A stretch of DNA of 64,000 bases, taken from positions 2,960,558-3,024,557 of the forward strand of contig JAQFVV010012534.1 in assembly GCA_028023455.1 (NCBI GenBank). The letters are read 5' to 3'. Positions 23,586-35,476 of the stretch are shown here, piece by piece. The notes beneath the pieces are model-generated. The model did no database searches, was not told where the DNA came from, and worked only from the letters and a program-made list of their open reading frames with translations. This stretch comes from Epiperipatus broadwayi. Its lineage: Eukaryota > Onychophora > Udeonychophora > Euonychophora > Peripatidae. Numbering within the stretch: position 1 is the first letter of the stretch; each line of letters opens with the position of its first letter. A program made the translations under genes and the position numbers.

Positions 23586-23850
23586 ATTAAACTTAATGTA
23601 AATAGAAGGACTTGAACTCAAACTTTAAAGCTCCCCACAGCTATCCACTCCATCTCATACAACTGAGAAACATGGCCACATACATGTGAAAAAAATAAAC
23701 AATCTCCAATAAACATATTTCATGCTGAACCAGCACTCATCAGTTGGTCCAGATCACCATTTCCTATACATATATACAATCAGTGCTCAGTTTATATTAA
23801 GGTAGCAAATCTTCAAACTTTAATGGACAAGCTTCAATCTTCTCCACCCT
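23586..23850 (-). repeat. Interspersed family B, copy 1
   Basis: This copy matches 24066-24216 in the same orientation and 24217-24450 in reverse. On the minus strand it ends with CTCAGTTGTATGAGATGGAG and then GAGTTCAAGTCC about 40 bases further. These resemble the A and B boxes of a tRNA-related (SINE) promoter, although placed near the 3' end. Shared blocks with other copies are AATATAAACTGAGCACTGAT and the TGGWCCAACTGATGAG type. Confidence 0.7.
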
Positions 23851-24065
23851 ATTATATAAATATTAATTAAACTTTTGACAGCAAGTGTTTGGTTACAAGT
23901 GGTAAAATTGTGACTGAGGCATATAAACAGTAATTTGTTTGAAAATTATAATTTGATTATTTAAATATAAAATCACGCACATCACATTAATGTTTAGAGA
24001 ATTTTAATCATCTAATTAAAATTGCTCAATGTTTTTAGCAATATTTATATATAAGTATATTGTCT

Positions 24066-24450
24066 ATACTGAACTTAATGTAATTAGAAGATATTTGAAC
24101 TCAGGTTTTCAAGTTCCCTACAGCTATTCATTCCATTTTATAGGACCAATACCCATGATCATATGTGAAAAAGATAAATAATCTTTAATAAATGTATTTT
24201 GTGCTCAACAAGTACTGTCCATAAAAGTTTGAAGATTTGCTATCTTAATATAAACTGAGCACTGATTATATATGTACTAGATGATGATCTGGACCAACTG
24301 ATTAGTGCTGGATTAGTACAAAATATGTATATTGGAGATCATTGATATTTTTCACATAATGTGATCATGTGTGTCAGTTGTGTAAGATAGAGTTGATAGC
24401 TGCAGGGAGTTTGAAAGTCTGAGTTCAAATCCCACCTAATTAAATGTTTT
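24066..24450. repeat. Interspersed family B, foldback copy 2
   Basis: A minus-oriented partial copy (24066-24216) is joined directly to a plus-oriented copy (24217-24450), giving an imperfect hairpin. The right half ends GAGTTCAAATCCCACC, the best B-box-like motif of the family. Together with copy 1 the locus has three family B halves within 0.9 kb. Confidence 0.7.
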
Positions 24451-26739
24451 TAAAAAAATCAAACATATATACGCATATATATTTTCCAAATCTGTAAATA
24501 ATAACATATAGGTTACTATAGAACACAATATTTTGACGGATACTATTCTCTCTTCCTCCACGTAACCAAATGACCTAGAGATTATTTAAATTCATGGACA
24601 TTAAATTTAAAGTAACATTCCACACAGTTAGGTTATTCTATTAAAGACAATAGTCAGCTAAAATTTTATATACTTACCTATATGGATCCTTCTCATTTCT
24701 CCATTTTTCCTTTTAAGAGCAAGATTGATGTATGGTTTTTAAACATTAAAAAATATCACACTAGGTTCACTTATTGAGTTATTGCCCTTGTCATGTGAGC
24801 AACTTTCTCAAAACATTTTTTATTACTTCTTCCTCTCTGCCTAATATTCTTGTATCTTGCCAATGAAATATATCTTCATTAGTATATAGAGAATCTACTA
24901 CTTTTTATATAGCTATCACTTTTCTCAAATCTTCATTTTATGTTCTTTAAATTATTTATGATAGTAATGACTAGTCATATCAATGAAATATCATGTGAAA
25001 ATGAAAACATACGAATCAAAAAATAATGAACAGAGAGAAAAAATCAGATGTCAATAAAAAGCAGCCCATCCTTATACAAATAAACATATACTCAAATGGG
25101 AAAGTACAAATATATTGTGCAAAAAAAAAAAAAAAATTAAAAAAGTTGTTCACATCACAATGATAAATAATCTCAAATCAACTGCAGTGAGAATCCATAG
25201 CGTTTAGAAACCAGTCATTTTAAAAAAAATTAAAAAAAAAACCACAAGGAATAAAGATATATGAAATTTCTATTAAAGGTTGTTTTTAATAGAATAGCCT
25301 TTCGATGAGAGCACCAGCTTCAATACAATATTTATAAACCCAAAAATCACTAGTTCAATTCTCATGCTAGCTGTCAGTCTAAAAGCACTCAAATTATTGT
25401 GTTATATACTAACTTGAATATTATTGCTAACAATGAAAATGAGAAAAATATATATAAAGTTTGAATTTTTCTAAAAACAATTAAGAAATTTCAATTACTT
25501 GATGTATGTATTGTTATAAATATAATGTTTAGTTGTATATTATGAATTTTAAAAACTATAAAAAGCAATTTATTTTTTCATTTTTAAAACATTAACACTT
25601 CAAGCAGATTTTAATTATTTTGAAAATAAATAAAACAAAATCTTTTAAAATCAATTAAAATTCATTTGAAGTAAAAAAAACAAACAAACAAATAAATAAA
25701 TAATAACAAACATACTAAAAATTATTCGACAATAAGAAATAAATAACTATCACTTAAGGCAAAATTTGCTTTGACAATATAGACTTTAAACATCAATTTA
25801 TTATCATTGATTAAAATAAAAAAAGATAAGATCAACTATTTTTTAAACATCGCAAATTTGTAAGTAGAGCAAATGTAAAATCTTCAATTCATCATAATTA
25901 GAAGCATTTGTAATAGAATTTAGGTATTCTAACTCCGGAAAATAAAAATAAAAGAGAAAAAAATAAAACATTAGAAATGAGTTTTCAAATGACAATGTAA
26001 ATCAATTTCACAAATAATTCTCTCTATATATTACATTATGAACAATTAGTCTGTTCATTTGATGTCTTCTAAATTGCACTTTACTTACTAAAACACTTCA
26101 ATATCTTACTTAATTTTAGACTTATCTCTAGCCATATCTTCTGAATAAAAATAGTACAATACAATACTTGCTTTGAGTATTTTTCAGCTAATTTTTATAA
26201 GATAAATAAAATCTGCTTTTACAAGTTCAGCACAAAACATATTTTTAAGGAGGTTTGACTGTCTGCTCATTTCATAACTCAACCCGAGAAAGATATGACT
26301 TTGCAATAATGAATGTAGTAAACTGAAAAATATATTAATTCATCATAATTATGTTGCCATTGCATTTAAGATCTCCAAGTAAAACTTTTCCAATATGTTT
26401 ACACTACAATGATAATAAGTCCATGTAAACTGATTAAAATCACAATCCAATATACAATTAATTTAATTTCAGAAGTCATATCACTGTGCTATCTTGAACT
26501 TATTAAATACAATGACAGCACTTTGGAATACGAATTATACCTTAATATCCGAGTCTACTTTCAAATCAAAAAACTACCAATGTGTTTGACTCCCATTTTT
26601 AAGTTAATGACTATCCATATTAAAAGATGCTAAAGATTTTTCTTGCTTAACTAGTCAATATAAAATTTCATGTTTTTTGGAACCGTAATACTTGAAATTA
26701 TGAATTCTCTTTTTGAAATAAATCATATTTTGTTGCCAA
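24451..26739. other. AT-rich DNA with few features
   Basis: No coding region was recognised. There is a pure A run at about 25121-25136. Apart from the tRNA-like relic at 25295-25375 nothing shows structure. The 74-codon frame at 26409 has no recognisable motif. Confidence 0.45.
25295..25375 (+). repeat. tRNA-like relic, possible SINE head
   Basis: TAGCCTTTCGATGAGAGCA resembles a tRNA D-arm/A box. AGTTCAATTCTCAT, about 50 bases downstream, resembles a T-arm/B box. Acceptor-stem pairing is not convincing, so it is not a working tRNA gene. A decayed tRNA or the head of a tRNA-derived SINE are both possible. Confidence 0.3.
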
Positions 26740-27430
26740 CCTCATAAAACTGCATAAAAACTGGTTCAAATACCACTGCCATGAAAAAGGAAAAACAAAA
26801 TTGGAGGTATTGCCCATCCTAGTTTAACAGATAGCTTTCCACTAGCAGTAATAATTCTTGATCTCATTCCGTCATGTATAAGCTACATAATATAAATAAA
26901 CTTGGATGGATAATCAACTAATTTTGAATAGTCAGAGAACTGTTCAACTAAATGAATCAAAAGCCTTGACCAAATCAATAAAAAGTCACTTTTTTGCTTC
27001 CAAATTATTTTCTTACATTTGTTGAGCAACAAACAGTGATTCGTGATTCGCTAAAACACAATGAGCTTTTGGTAATTATGTATTTATACCCAGAAATAAA
27101 CCATTCAACAAATAAATCCCTTAAAAATCTCTTTACTGTAATGAATAATAATAATATTACACAATAATTATTATAATTTTTCATTATAATTTTTATAAAT
27201 ACAGCAAATGGCACAACTTCTTGAATTCACATATTCCTAAAATAAATGCCAACTATTTTTGAATTAATACATTGAAAACACATTTTACATCTTCTCCAGA
27301 TATATCATCAGGATTAGAAGCTTTTCCATTTTTAAAGTTACAAAAAAGTATGTTGACACTATATCATTATTAAACAGAAAATCAATATATCTCCTTCCAC
27401 CTATTCACAATATTATCATTATTAGAAAAC
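26740..27430 (-). pseudogene. Non-LTR retrotransposon reverse transcriptase, decayed
   Basis: On the minus strand, in order, there is a segment like NIVNRWKEIY (about 27425-27390), then KNGKASNPDDISGEDVKC (27340-27283), which matches the KAPGxDGIPxE block of LINE RTs. A region matching the RGTxDMIFAxRQ block follows, then LFIDLVKAFDSFS (about 26995), which is RT motif A with its catalytic D. Last are HDGMRSRIITASGKLSVKLG and PPILF, equivalent to the block before and within the QGCVLAPxLF motif. Several stops and frameshifts separate these blocks and the YADD box is not found. The family differs from the RTE copies at 31 and 60 kb. It is 5'- and 3'-truncated and dead. Confidence 0.7.
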
Positions 27431-27829
27431 TATGGGTTTAATAGAGTAAAGATATTTTCCATGTTAAACAGTTTCTTTGAATACCTGAATTAAAATAATT
27501 AGTTTAAATGTGCATTTTTTTTTTTTAAATACACATAAGCTATTCTGGAAAACAAAAAATTTCAGGATTGATTTTCTACTGAAAAAAGTGTTAAAAAAAA
27601 TCTTATATACTAAAATTTTAAAATGGTGTTCAATCTCATAAGTATATAATAGTAAACTTATTTATTTTATAAAATTAAGTTCCTACAAAATTACAAATTA
27701 TCTCATAGCTTTAAAGATTTGTTTTCAGGACTAACTACTAATTGATAATTAACAAATGGTTACAAAAATAGATAACATGAATATTATTACTATTATAATA
27801 ACCACAACAACTATGGTTATAACAAAACT

Positions 27830-28290
27830 ATGGTCATAATCCGTACAATTAAAACTATTTGGCAAGATAGATGTGACTTTGTTTTTGATAACAAGAAATA
27901 TAACTGGATAAAAAAGCTAAACAAAAGTTGGAACAAATATTTTCCCCAGTGTTTAAGATTCTTACTAAAAAAACAAATGACAAGAATTTGGGGAGGACTA
28001 ACCCATACAAAATGTGAAATATGGTCCTAAACAATCCAGACCTTCCTGCTCATAGTTTTCAAATAAAAAAAACAGGATGCCACTTATTTTTCTCACTGGA
28101 AGATCCTAAGTAGAAATGTCAGCAGACCAAGCTAAGTTTGACCAAGAACAGTTTATAATTAATAAGGTCCTTCGCTTTTTTGGGTTTTTTTTTTTTTTTG
28201 TGGAACATATAAACTAATTTAAACCCTCATGTAAATATGTACAAAAAGTTTTCTGTTAATAAAGTTTATTACCTAAAATAAACAACAACA
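27830..28290 (+). pseudogene. Possible 3' end of a retrotransposon
   Basis: A 66-codon open frame begins with IIRTIKTIWQDRCDFVF and is rich in W, K and aromatic residues, in the manner of LINE C-terminal regions. It is followed by about 250 bases ending TTAATAAAGTTTATTACC, with a polyadenylation-like AATAAA, and then an ACAACA tract. I could not identify a family. A chance frame is possible. Confidence 0.25.
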
Positions 28291-28805
28291 ACAATACTAA
28301 TAATAATATATAGCTTTCTGTGGCAAAAGACTAGCATTATGATTCTGATCGTTAACTTCCAAAGCATGTTCATCAAATTATAACAATAAAAACTGTATTA
28401 CCATTTCTTGGGTAAATTCTCAATATATATATATTGTACCAATCGGAATGAAAGTGATAGATCGAATATAACCGCAAAACAATATCTGCAACTACCAGGG
28501 TGCCATCTAGGCATTTGAGCCTAGAAAAATTTATAAAGTAGGCAGATACACGCTGGTAAGATTCCACTTTATTTAAATATTCCGATCATTAGCCCAAGTC
28601 ACTAGCTCAGTGGAGACGCAGAGATAAAAATCTATATCTTAATTTATATCTTAAATATCAAAGAGTAAAAGCCACTGCCAGAAATTAACATATAAAAATA
28701 TTTATTTACGCACATATAAAATAATATTTAAATTTTGAGGAATAAGTTTAACATTTTAGATTTTTATATTAACTTTTAATTTTACATTTAACTAAGTTTC
28801 AATGA

Positions 28806-29165
28806 GTTTAATTATTATTTAGATAGTCAAGTATGAATAGACTACATAGATCTGCATTTGAAAAGAAAATATTCTTCCCTGATTTAACCTTAGGCAACAA
28901 ATTTCGCAACCAAATTGGCGCCAATCCATCTGATACATTCATGTATTCAATGTAGCATGATACGACAACACAAAATACTATATTGTCAGGAATGTACATC
29001 TGAACAATAAGTAGAAATAGAGAAGACATTGACTCTCCACCAACAGGAATGTGACATCTGTTGGCAAGTAGAACAATAAACAAAAAACTCCATAGGAATG
29101 GACTGCGGTCTTCTGCCGACTTACAAACCCATCCATAGGCAAACAGAGGGTGTGTGGCATATATC
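28806..29165 (-). pseudogene. Multi-membrane-segment frame resembling a Cys-loop ligand-gated channel, decayed
   Basis: A frame of about 119 codons is open on the minus strand, unusual for this DNA. It contains hydrophobic stretches separated by HIPVGGES, then LFLLIVQMYIPDN, then VFCVVVSCYIEYMNV, then APIWLRNLLPKV. Nicotinic-type channels have the order LPxDSGE, an M2 ending FLLLIxExIP, M3, then MPxWVRxxFLxxLPR. The anchor residues are present in order, but about 7 residues in M2 and about 13 in early M3 are missing. An overlapping frame reads LLFYLPTDV at the M1 end, suggesting frameshifts. It could be a decayed channel exon or chance similarity. There is no start, signal peptide or ligand domain. 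Confidence 0.33.
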
Positions 29166-30006
29166 TATAATCCTGCCCGTAGCGGACCTCATACTACATC
29201 TACTAATTACACAAATATATCCAATCCGTTGAACCAATTCAACTACGAAATGAATAACCTAAGATTACCCTCCCTTAATACAACTTTACAAACTATATAG
29301 CCATTCACGCCTGACTTAATTTTAACATTTAAATACGTTCGCACAGATTTGTTTAAAAATGTTGGGTATAGATCGATTACATAGATTCCACGGTCAAAAA
29401 CATTTCAAAATAAACATAAATGATCAAAATACAAAATTATTGATACCGACAATCGCAGAGGGAAACTTATAAGTAACCCAATAGTATTCACCATAAGATA
29501 CTTGCGTTGTCACCAATAACTTAAAAGACATCCGAATAAATATATTTTAGATACTCACCGTAAGGTATCATTATTTATCGAATGTCTATATATTTTGATC
29601 AAATATGAAAACCAAAATATAATTAACCGCAAACGAATCCATGCAAGCGTCTATAAACAACTTAAATTTCATACATTTAAATAATCTTTACAATAAGAAA
29701 AAAAAATGGAAATGATGTTTATCAATCGGAAAACATATAAAATTAAACATTACTAATTTGATTTAAAAAACTTACAAAAGTCAGATAAGAGTCCATTTTA
29801 ACATTTCAGTTGGCTTGTTTATCAATTTGTAAAACTTGACGAAAGTTCTTAATTGATTTTAACAATTGTTCATTTCATATAGCTTATGGTAGAAGAGTCC
29901 AGGCCTCTGCTTTCAATTCCCACGACGCCTCCGTTGGAAGGTAATGTTCTGGAGATGGCAATAGCTGGTTCAAGGTATCACAGTCTTTTCATTTTTTTTT
30001 TTTATA

Positions 30007-30040
30007 GAGAGTGTGGTATGTGCGTCATACCACATCTCTC
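30007..30040. other. Hairpin
   Basis: GAGAGTGTGGTATG and CATACCACATCTCTC form a 14-base stem with one bulge and a five-base loop, preceded by a T run. No function is assigned. Confidence 0.5.
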
Positions 30041-31204
30041 AAACACACAATGCTGGAACTGTTAGAAAAAAACTGTATTTCCCTTTTTATATTATCCACA
30101 AGGATTCAATGAACAAAACGTCACTAGTCTATCACTTTCGTTAGGGTCCGAGCCAAGGCCTAGTGCTTCCATTGGTCAAGCTAAAATTTCTTTCTTCTCT
30201 TATCTAACTTTTCATCTGACTTTTTAATTACACAGCTTTTAGATAATTAATAAACAATCATTTCCATTTACAGATTACAGGAATTAATTAATACCTGTTT
30301 TTACTTTAACTTACGTTATTTTTTTATTAAAATATTTTTATATTTCAATCTGGCATTTTTTTATTAAAAAAATACGTTCAGATACTTTTTTTTTTTGTTT
30401 ATGAAAAAAATATTTTTAAAGTTTAGCATCTGTGCGAATGTATATACGTATAACAAACATTTTTAATTTTAGCGTTTAGTTTTTTACTCTTATTTGCGAA
30501 CTTGTAAGTTTTTATTTTAAATTAATGTAACGACATATTTATGCATCGTTACAATATATATATATAAATTACAGTGAGCACAAGAGGAATATTTTTTTGA
30601 ATAATAATAATAATAATAATAATTTCAGTATAATATAATTAATTATTATATTGACAGAAATCAGCAGATATTTAGACAAATAAAAATTTCAGACACTCTA
30701 CAATGGACCAATAAATATTTCATACTTTTTTTATGTCTTACTTGACAGTAATTAATATTTGAATACACATTTAAATTTTATATCAATTTATAAGAAGAAT
30801 CAAATTTTTTAAATGTTTTATATTTGCATTACTCAACTTTATACATTCATTTACTAAACTTTTCAACATGTTTTTCATCTGATGACTTCAATAATTGATT
30901 ATATTGTAGCATTTTCCCTCCTGTGACTAATCCTAATGTCCATTCCATATATTATTATCATTCAGATGTTATTACTATATTATTTATATAGTGCACAAAC
31001 AAGAATGGACTGCTCATCAATATGCATTAGCCAGCATAAAAACTTTACTGGTCTTCAACTTTACGATCAAAAAACACCATTGTCCCTCTCCTCAGTTGTC
31101 TGATAGCTTGAGATTTCTTAAATGGAGAATGAACGTGTATTCACAAATATTTACACAATCATGACAGTCAAATGAAACTATGGGCCTTATTTCTAGGAGG
31201 CTTT

Positions 31205-33970
31205 AAAGTCACCAGCTAGGGCAATAGTTGGCTGAAGACTGAAGTTGCTAAGAATCCCATGAATTGCAAACCCAGGCTGCCATTACTGCAAACAACTTCC
31301 AAGTTAAAACTGAGTGAAAGAATTGGAAAAAGAGAAGAAACTATATGACTTTGTGAAGTTAGAAAAAAAGGCAAAGAGATAAATTGATTTAAAGAGCAAA
31401 CATGTGCTACACTACAAAGACACAAATATTGGCAACACAAATGGAATAGAATTCATTATATAAAAAAGTGAATGATCAACATTGTGGAGATTGATGGTGT
31501 ATTAGAACAGAGGGGCAAGATTAGTTATTCAACTTAATGAAAGATATTTGGAGAATTCAGGTTTATGCAGTAGAGAGTTTTTATATGGATATACAAAATG
31601 TCTTTGTCCAGACTAAATAGTATTTAAAAATTGACATGAGAGATTTTAATGCTAGAATTGGTAAACAATTGAAAAATGAAAACATTCTGGGTAAATTTGT
31701 TTATGGTGATAGAAATGAAAAGATAAAGTTTTGGAATTAAAAAAAAAAAAAAAATTATTATTACAAATTTTTTCTTTGAGATAAATGCTAATCAGAAATG
31801 GACATGGATGCATCCAAATGATGGCACAACAGAATTGGATTATATTTTGATTAACAGAAAAATGTATTCAAGATTGTAATGTTTTTAATAAATTCAACAC
31901 TGAAAATGATCCTCAATTGATGAGTTATAAGAAATGTATCAATGCTAAACTAGAGAGACAAAAATTAAGAAAAACAATATTCACAGTTGATACTCCTAGC
32001 CTGCAGCCACATTTCAATGAATTTAAATTAGAAATTGCAAATTGCTTTAAAATATTAACAGATTTTGAAAGTGCTTCAGATTTGAATAACATCAATAGGA
32101 AAATAACTGATACACTTTAAAAAGCTGCAACAAAGATAGCTGGTACAAGAAAACAACAGGTAACCAGTAAAATTTCTACTGAGACAATGCAGTTTATGAA
32201 GAAAAGAAGGAATATGAAAATATATGAGAATCATTCATTAAAAAAAATAGAATATCTAAAATTTTGTTGAATGGTAGATAAAAGAGATAAGATAACATAA
32301 TTGTGAATTAATAAAAAGCTATAGAAGAATAATAAAAGTATCAAAAGTGTAAAACAATGTTTTGATATTGATAGACAAATTATTTCTACAATAACAATAA
32401 AATATGGAAGTATTTGTGAAAAGATCACATCAAAAAATGTGTGGAAGTTCTATAATTAAAGAATTATATGGCAATAAAGAACAAGAAAAAGTACTCCTAC
32501 AACTACTATTCCTAAATTTCCCAGGATTTAAATAAAGAAATGAGAGATACAATTAAATCTATGAGCAAAAAAAAGTTCGAGATAATTTTGGAATTATAAT
32601 TAATACCTTAAAAAATGTGTGGAGAAATAGAAAAATTGTTGTCAAAGTTGTAAATGAAATGTCTAAATAATAAAGATGTACCAAATAATTGGAAGAATGG
32701 GGTAGTAATATCAATATTTAAAAAAAGTGATAATGAAGACATAAGAAATTATAGATCTATCAGTCTTTTATCAGTTCTGTACAAAAATTTTACCAAGATA
32801 ATTACAACTTGTCTACAGAGAACTTTGGATTTTAAAAACAAGCTGAATTTAAAAGTGGTTTTAGTACAGTGGATCACATCAAAGTACTGATAGAAGTTAT
32901 AGAAAGGATTAATGAATATGAATTGCCATTATGCTTTCCATTTATAGATTATGAAAAGGCATTTTATTCTATAAGTATTTCTTCAGTGATTAAGATAACA
33001 ATAATGATTAGATTGTGATTCATACAAGGATGATTAACATTGAGAAGAGTGTATGCACAATGTAATTCCATATCTCCAACACCTTTTACAGCAGTTTTGC
33101 AAGAAGTATTTTGTGGATTCAAATAGAAACATAAGGAAATAAAAGTAAATGAAGATTATTTAAGTCATCTAGATTTTGAAGATGATGCATTTGCTTTAGC
33201 AAATAATGGTTCAAAGCTTCAGAGAATGTGCAAAAGTTATCAGATGAAAATAAGAATATAGGATTAAAGATAAATGCTAAAAAGAATAAAAATAATGTTG
33301 AATGAATTTTCTAAAAAAAAAACTGATAATGATAAATTAAAAGTTGACAACTACAAATACATTGTTCAGATTATTAATAGAGATGGAAACATAATGGATT
33401 AAATTAATCATAAAATTAAACTTAGATGAAGTGCTTTTGGAAAAAATTATTTAATATTAAAAGAAAATATGCTATTTGATTGAAAATAAAGGTATTAAAT
33501 AACTGCTGTTTTATCACTTTTTATTTATGGATCTGAAACTTGGACAATTAGAAGAAGAGAAATATAGAGACTTCAGACCACTCAATGAAGTTAGAGAGAT
33601 GGATTTTTGGAAGCAACAAGAAGGATTGAAAATGAAATACATGGGTGAATGAACCAACAGATGTTACTGACATCATTGAAAAATATTAAGAAAATGAAAT
33701 GGAGATGGGCTGGACATATTGCTAGAAGAGATGATTATATAGGGAGAGTTAAAGTCTTAAACTGAATTCCAAGACATTATAAAATATCTAGAAAAAAACA
33801 ACAAATAAGATGGATAGATAAAATAAGGAAGTACAGTGGAGTGATGTGAAAAAAAGCTAAAGATAAAAGAAAACAAAGAAATGTATGGTCATTACAATTA
33901 ACATGCCTTGTAAAACTAATCACTAAATGTTATTAATGACATTGTGTAAGGATCTTTTGAGAGATTCTAA
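31205..33970 (+). pseudogene. RTE-type non-LTR retrotransposon, decayed, plus strand
   Basis: Translation in three frames gives the blocks of an endonuclease-reverse transcriptase in order. The endonuclease start, with LCEVRKKGKE, is at about 31340-31375. MRDFNARIGK (about 31635; family GDFNAxxG) and WTWMHPNDGT with LDYILINRK follow at about 31800-31860. The RT fingers are NWKNGVVISIFKK and NYRSISLLSVLYKNFTKII (32690-32800). Motif A is FIDYEKAF (about 32940) and the palm box is mutated, FEDDAFALANN instead of FADD (about 33175). The C-terminal block has TDVTDIIE, WRWAGHIARRD and QIRWIDKIRKYSG (33650-33840). Many stops and frameshifts make it inactive. The sequence nearly covers the family's full order with the 5' part most eroded. 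The minus-strand element at 60.0-62.7 kb is the same family. Confidence 0.85.
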
Positions 33971-34689
33971 AAATGGTAAAGCAATTTTAATATCTTAAAG
34001 CAGAATTTGATTGATTTATCAGAGATTAACATTTATTTGTCAATTTAAAAAATAAATTTCAAATAAAAAAGATTTTGTTCACTTTTTAAAAACTGTTTTC
34101 CTGCAGGCAATTGAATGTTTTATATTATTTATTCTCATTGTAAATTTGTTATTTCCATATCTGTAATGCTTAAATATGATTTATTAGAATAAATACATGT
34201 GAACTAAAATCTGATATAAAAAATGGTCGAAAGATTACAAAAAGTGACAACAGGGAATACATCTGTAACAATGTTGGAGAGTTGAAATTAATGCCAAAAT
34301 TTTTAATTATAGTTTCCAATTTTTTAATATAAGATCATATTGCTCCTGATATTACTGATCTTTTAATCATGTTAGTAGATTCATCAATATTGTGTTGAAT
34401 GCAGAATTTTTCATAGTATTTTCTGTATGTATATTAAATTCTCTACTTAAAGGTATGTTTGAGCATTCACCAATATTTTCCAGTCATAAGAAATCTATTG
34501 CAAAATGGTTTGCCTGAAATTAATCAAGATTTTCATAAATAACATCTTTTCACATTATCCCACAAACATCTTTTCCTCACCAATACATCACACCTTGTCT
34601 ATTTCAGATTCTTGATGATCAATATCTCAGAATCCAGTTTGAAATTTATTCTCAAGTCTTTTAGAGAAATGGTCAGTAAAGCTTCACTT

Positions 34690-35030
34690 TAGCCTCTTAA
34701 TTCTCTTCATAACATCAGTGATACTCATTTCTTCTCTTACACAAGTTCCTTATTTGATTGTTTCTTGATAATTCTAATATGTATTTTTCAATATTTCTGC
34801 ATGTGATCTGTATTGTTCCTCTATTAAGAGTCTATCACAGAGTCATAAACAAGCACTGGCCATATATATTTATTAGAAATTTTCATTTTCAAATGGAGAA
34901 ATATATTTGTTTTTAATACTAAGTTACGACTACCAAAAACACTTCATCAAAGTTTAATTCTATAATTGATTTCATTGCAATAACAATTTGTATTTTCTCC
35001 ATCTTTGAAAATCTCTTAAACATTACACTA
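34690..35030 (-). pseudogene. RTE element tail, older relic
   Basis: Line by line this matches 60185-60480 of the minus-strand RTE element. Shared blocks include CTTTAGCCTCTTAATT..TTCA, then ..ATCAGTGAT, then AATACTAAGTTA ... CAAAGTTTAA ... ATTTCAT. It is interrupted by indels and lacks everything beyond the C-terminal region. It is a third, more diverged copy of the family, next to a long (TA)n tract. Confidence 0.65.
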
Positions 35031-35056
35031 GTTTTTTAATATTTATTATTAGAACC

Positions 35057-35058
<2 letters not shown>

Positions 35059-35113
<55 letters not shown>
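35059..35113. repeat. (TA)n microsatellite
   Basis: Nearly pure TA dinucleotides with one phase break at about 35090. Confidence 0.95.
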
Positions 35114-35157
35114 ATGAGATTTTTATTCGATGACTGTATTTCTTCAAAGTTATATAG

Positions 35158-35476
35158 GTAATCTTTTAATTGAATATTAATAAATACAGTAACCAAGTAT
35201 ATGTAAAGTATAACTTTAAAAAAGTTTTATCCACTTAGGAGTGCTTTCGACTATCTGGATAGTCTTTGTCAACTAACACTTTCAAAGGCTAACCTCCCCA
35301 CAATTCGTGATTTTTAAATTTGCTGTCTGCCATATTAACATTGCTTCGTTTATTTTCCTTTTATTATTATTTCTTTCAATTTGCAATATTTTTACATAAT
35401 GTAAATAAATGGATAAAACTTTTTTAAAGTTGTACTATACATATATTTGGTTATTAATATTCAATTACAAGATTAT
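35158..35476 (-). repeat. PLE-terminus-like element with 70-base inverted repeats
   Basis: The arms 35158-35234 and 35410-35476 are inverted copies, sharing GGATAAAACTTTTTTAAAG, CAAGTATATG type blocks and AATATTCAATTA. Just inside the left arm, on the minus strand, is a hammerhead-like motif (35236-35272). Inverted terminal sequence with an embedded hammerhead is characteristic of PLE pseudo-LTRs. No coding sequence is present, so this is a terminus without a body or a non-autonomous derivative. Confidence 0.6.
35236..35272 (-). ncRNA. Hammerhead-ribozyme-like motif
   Basis: On the minus strand the order is TTGACAA, then AGACTAT-CCAG-ATAGTC (a perfect six-base stem II with a tetraloop), then GAAA, then GCACTCCTAAGTG, which can form a short stem III (CACT/AGTG). 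The first core box should be CUGAUGA, and its change to UUGACAA is shared with the copy at 5335. Family knowledge: PLE termini carry such ribozymes with a short stem III. This one is probably inactive. Confidence 0.5.

Larger units (their letters stand above)
28434..30553. repeat. 2.1-kb unit bounded by (AT)n and TGTA-type ends
   Basis: The left end reads ATATATATATAT then TGTACCAATCGG. The right end reads GCATCGTTACA then ATATATATATATA. Seen from outside, both ends start TGTA(A)C, like the other LTR-like ends in the window. Base composition inside is less AT-rich than the flanks. No second copy is in the window, so LTR, solo LTR or DNA transposon cannot be separated. The right end also contains a palindrome, TGTAACGA ... 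TCGTTACA, at 30526-30553. Confidence 0.4.

Noticed and set aside
25295-25375. Functional tRNA gene
   Set aside because: A- and B-box-like motifs exist but acceptor and anticodon stems do not pair; kept only as a relic.
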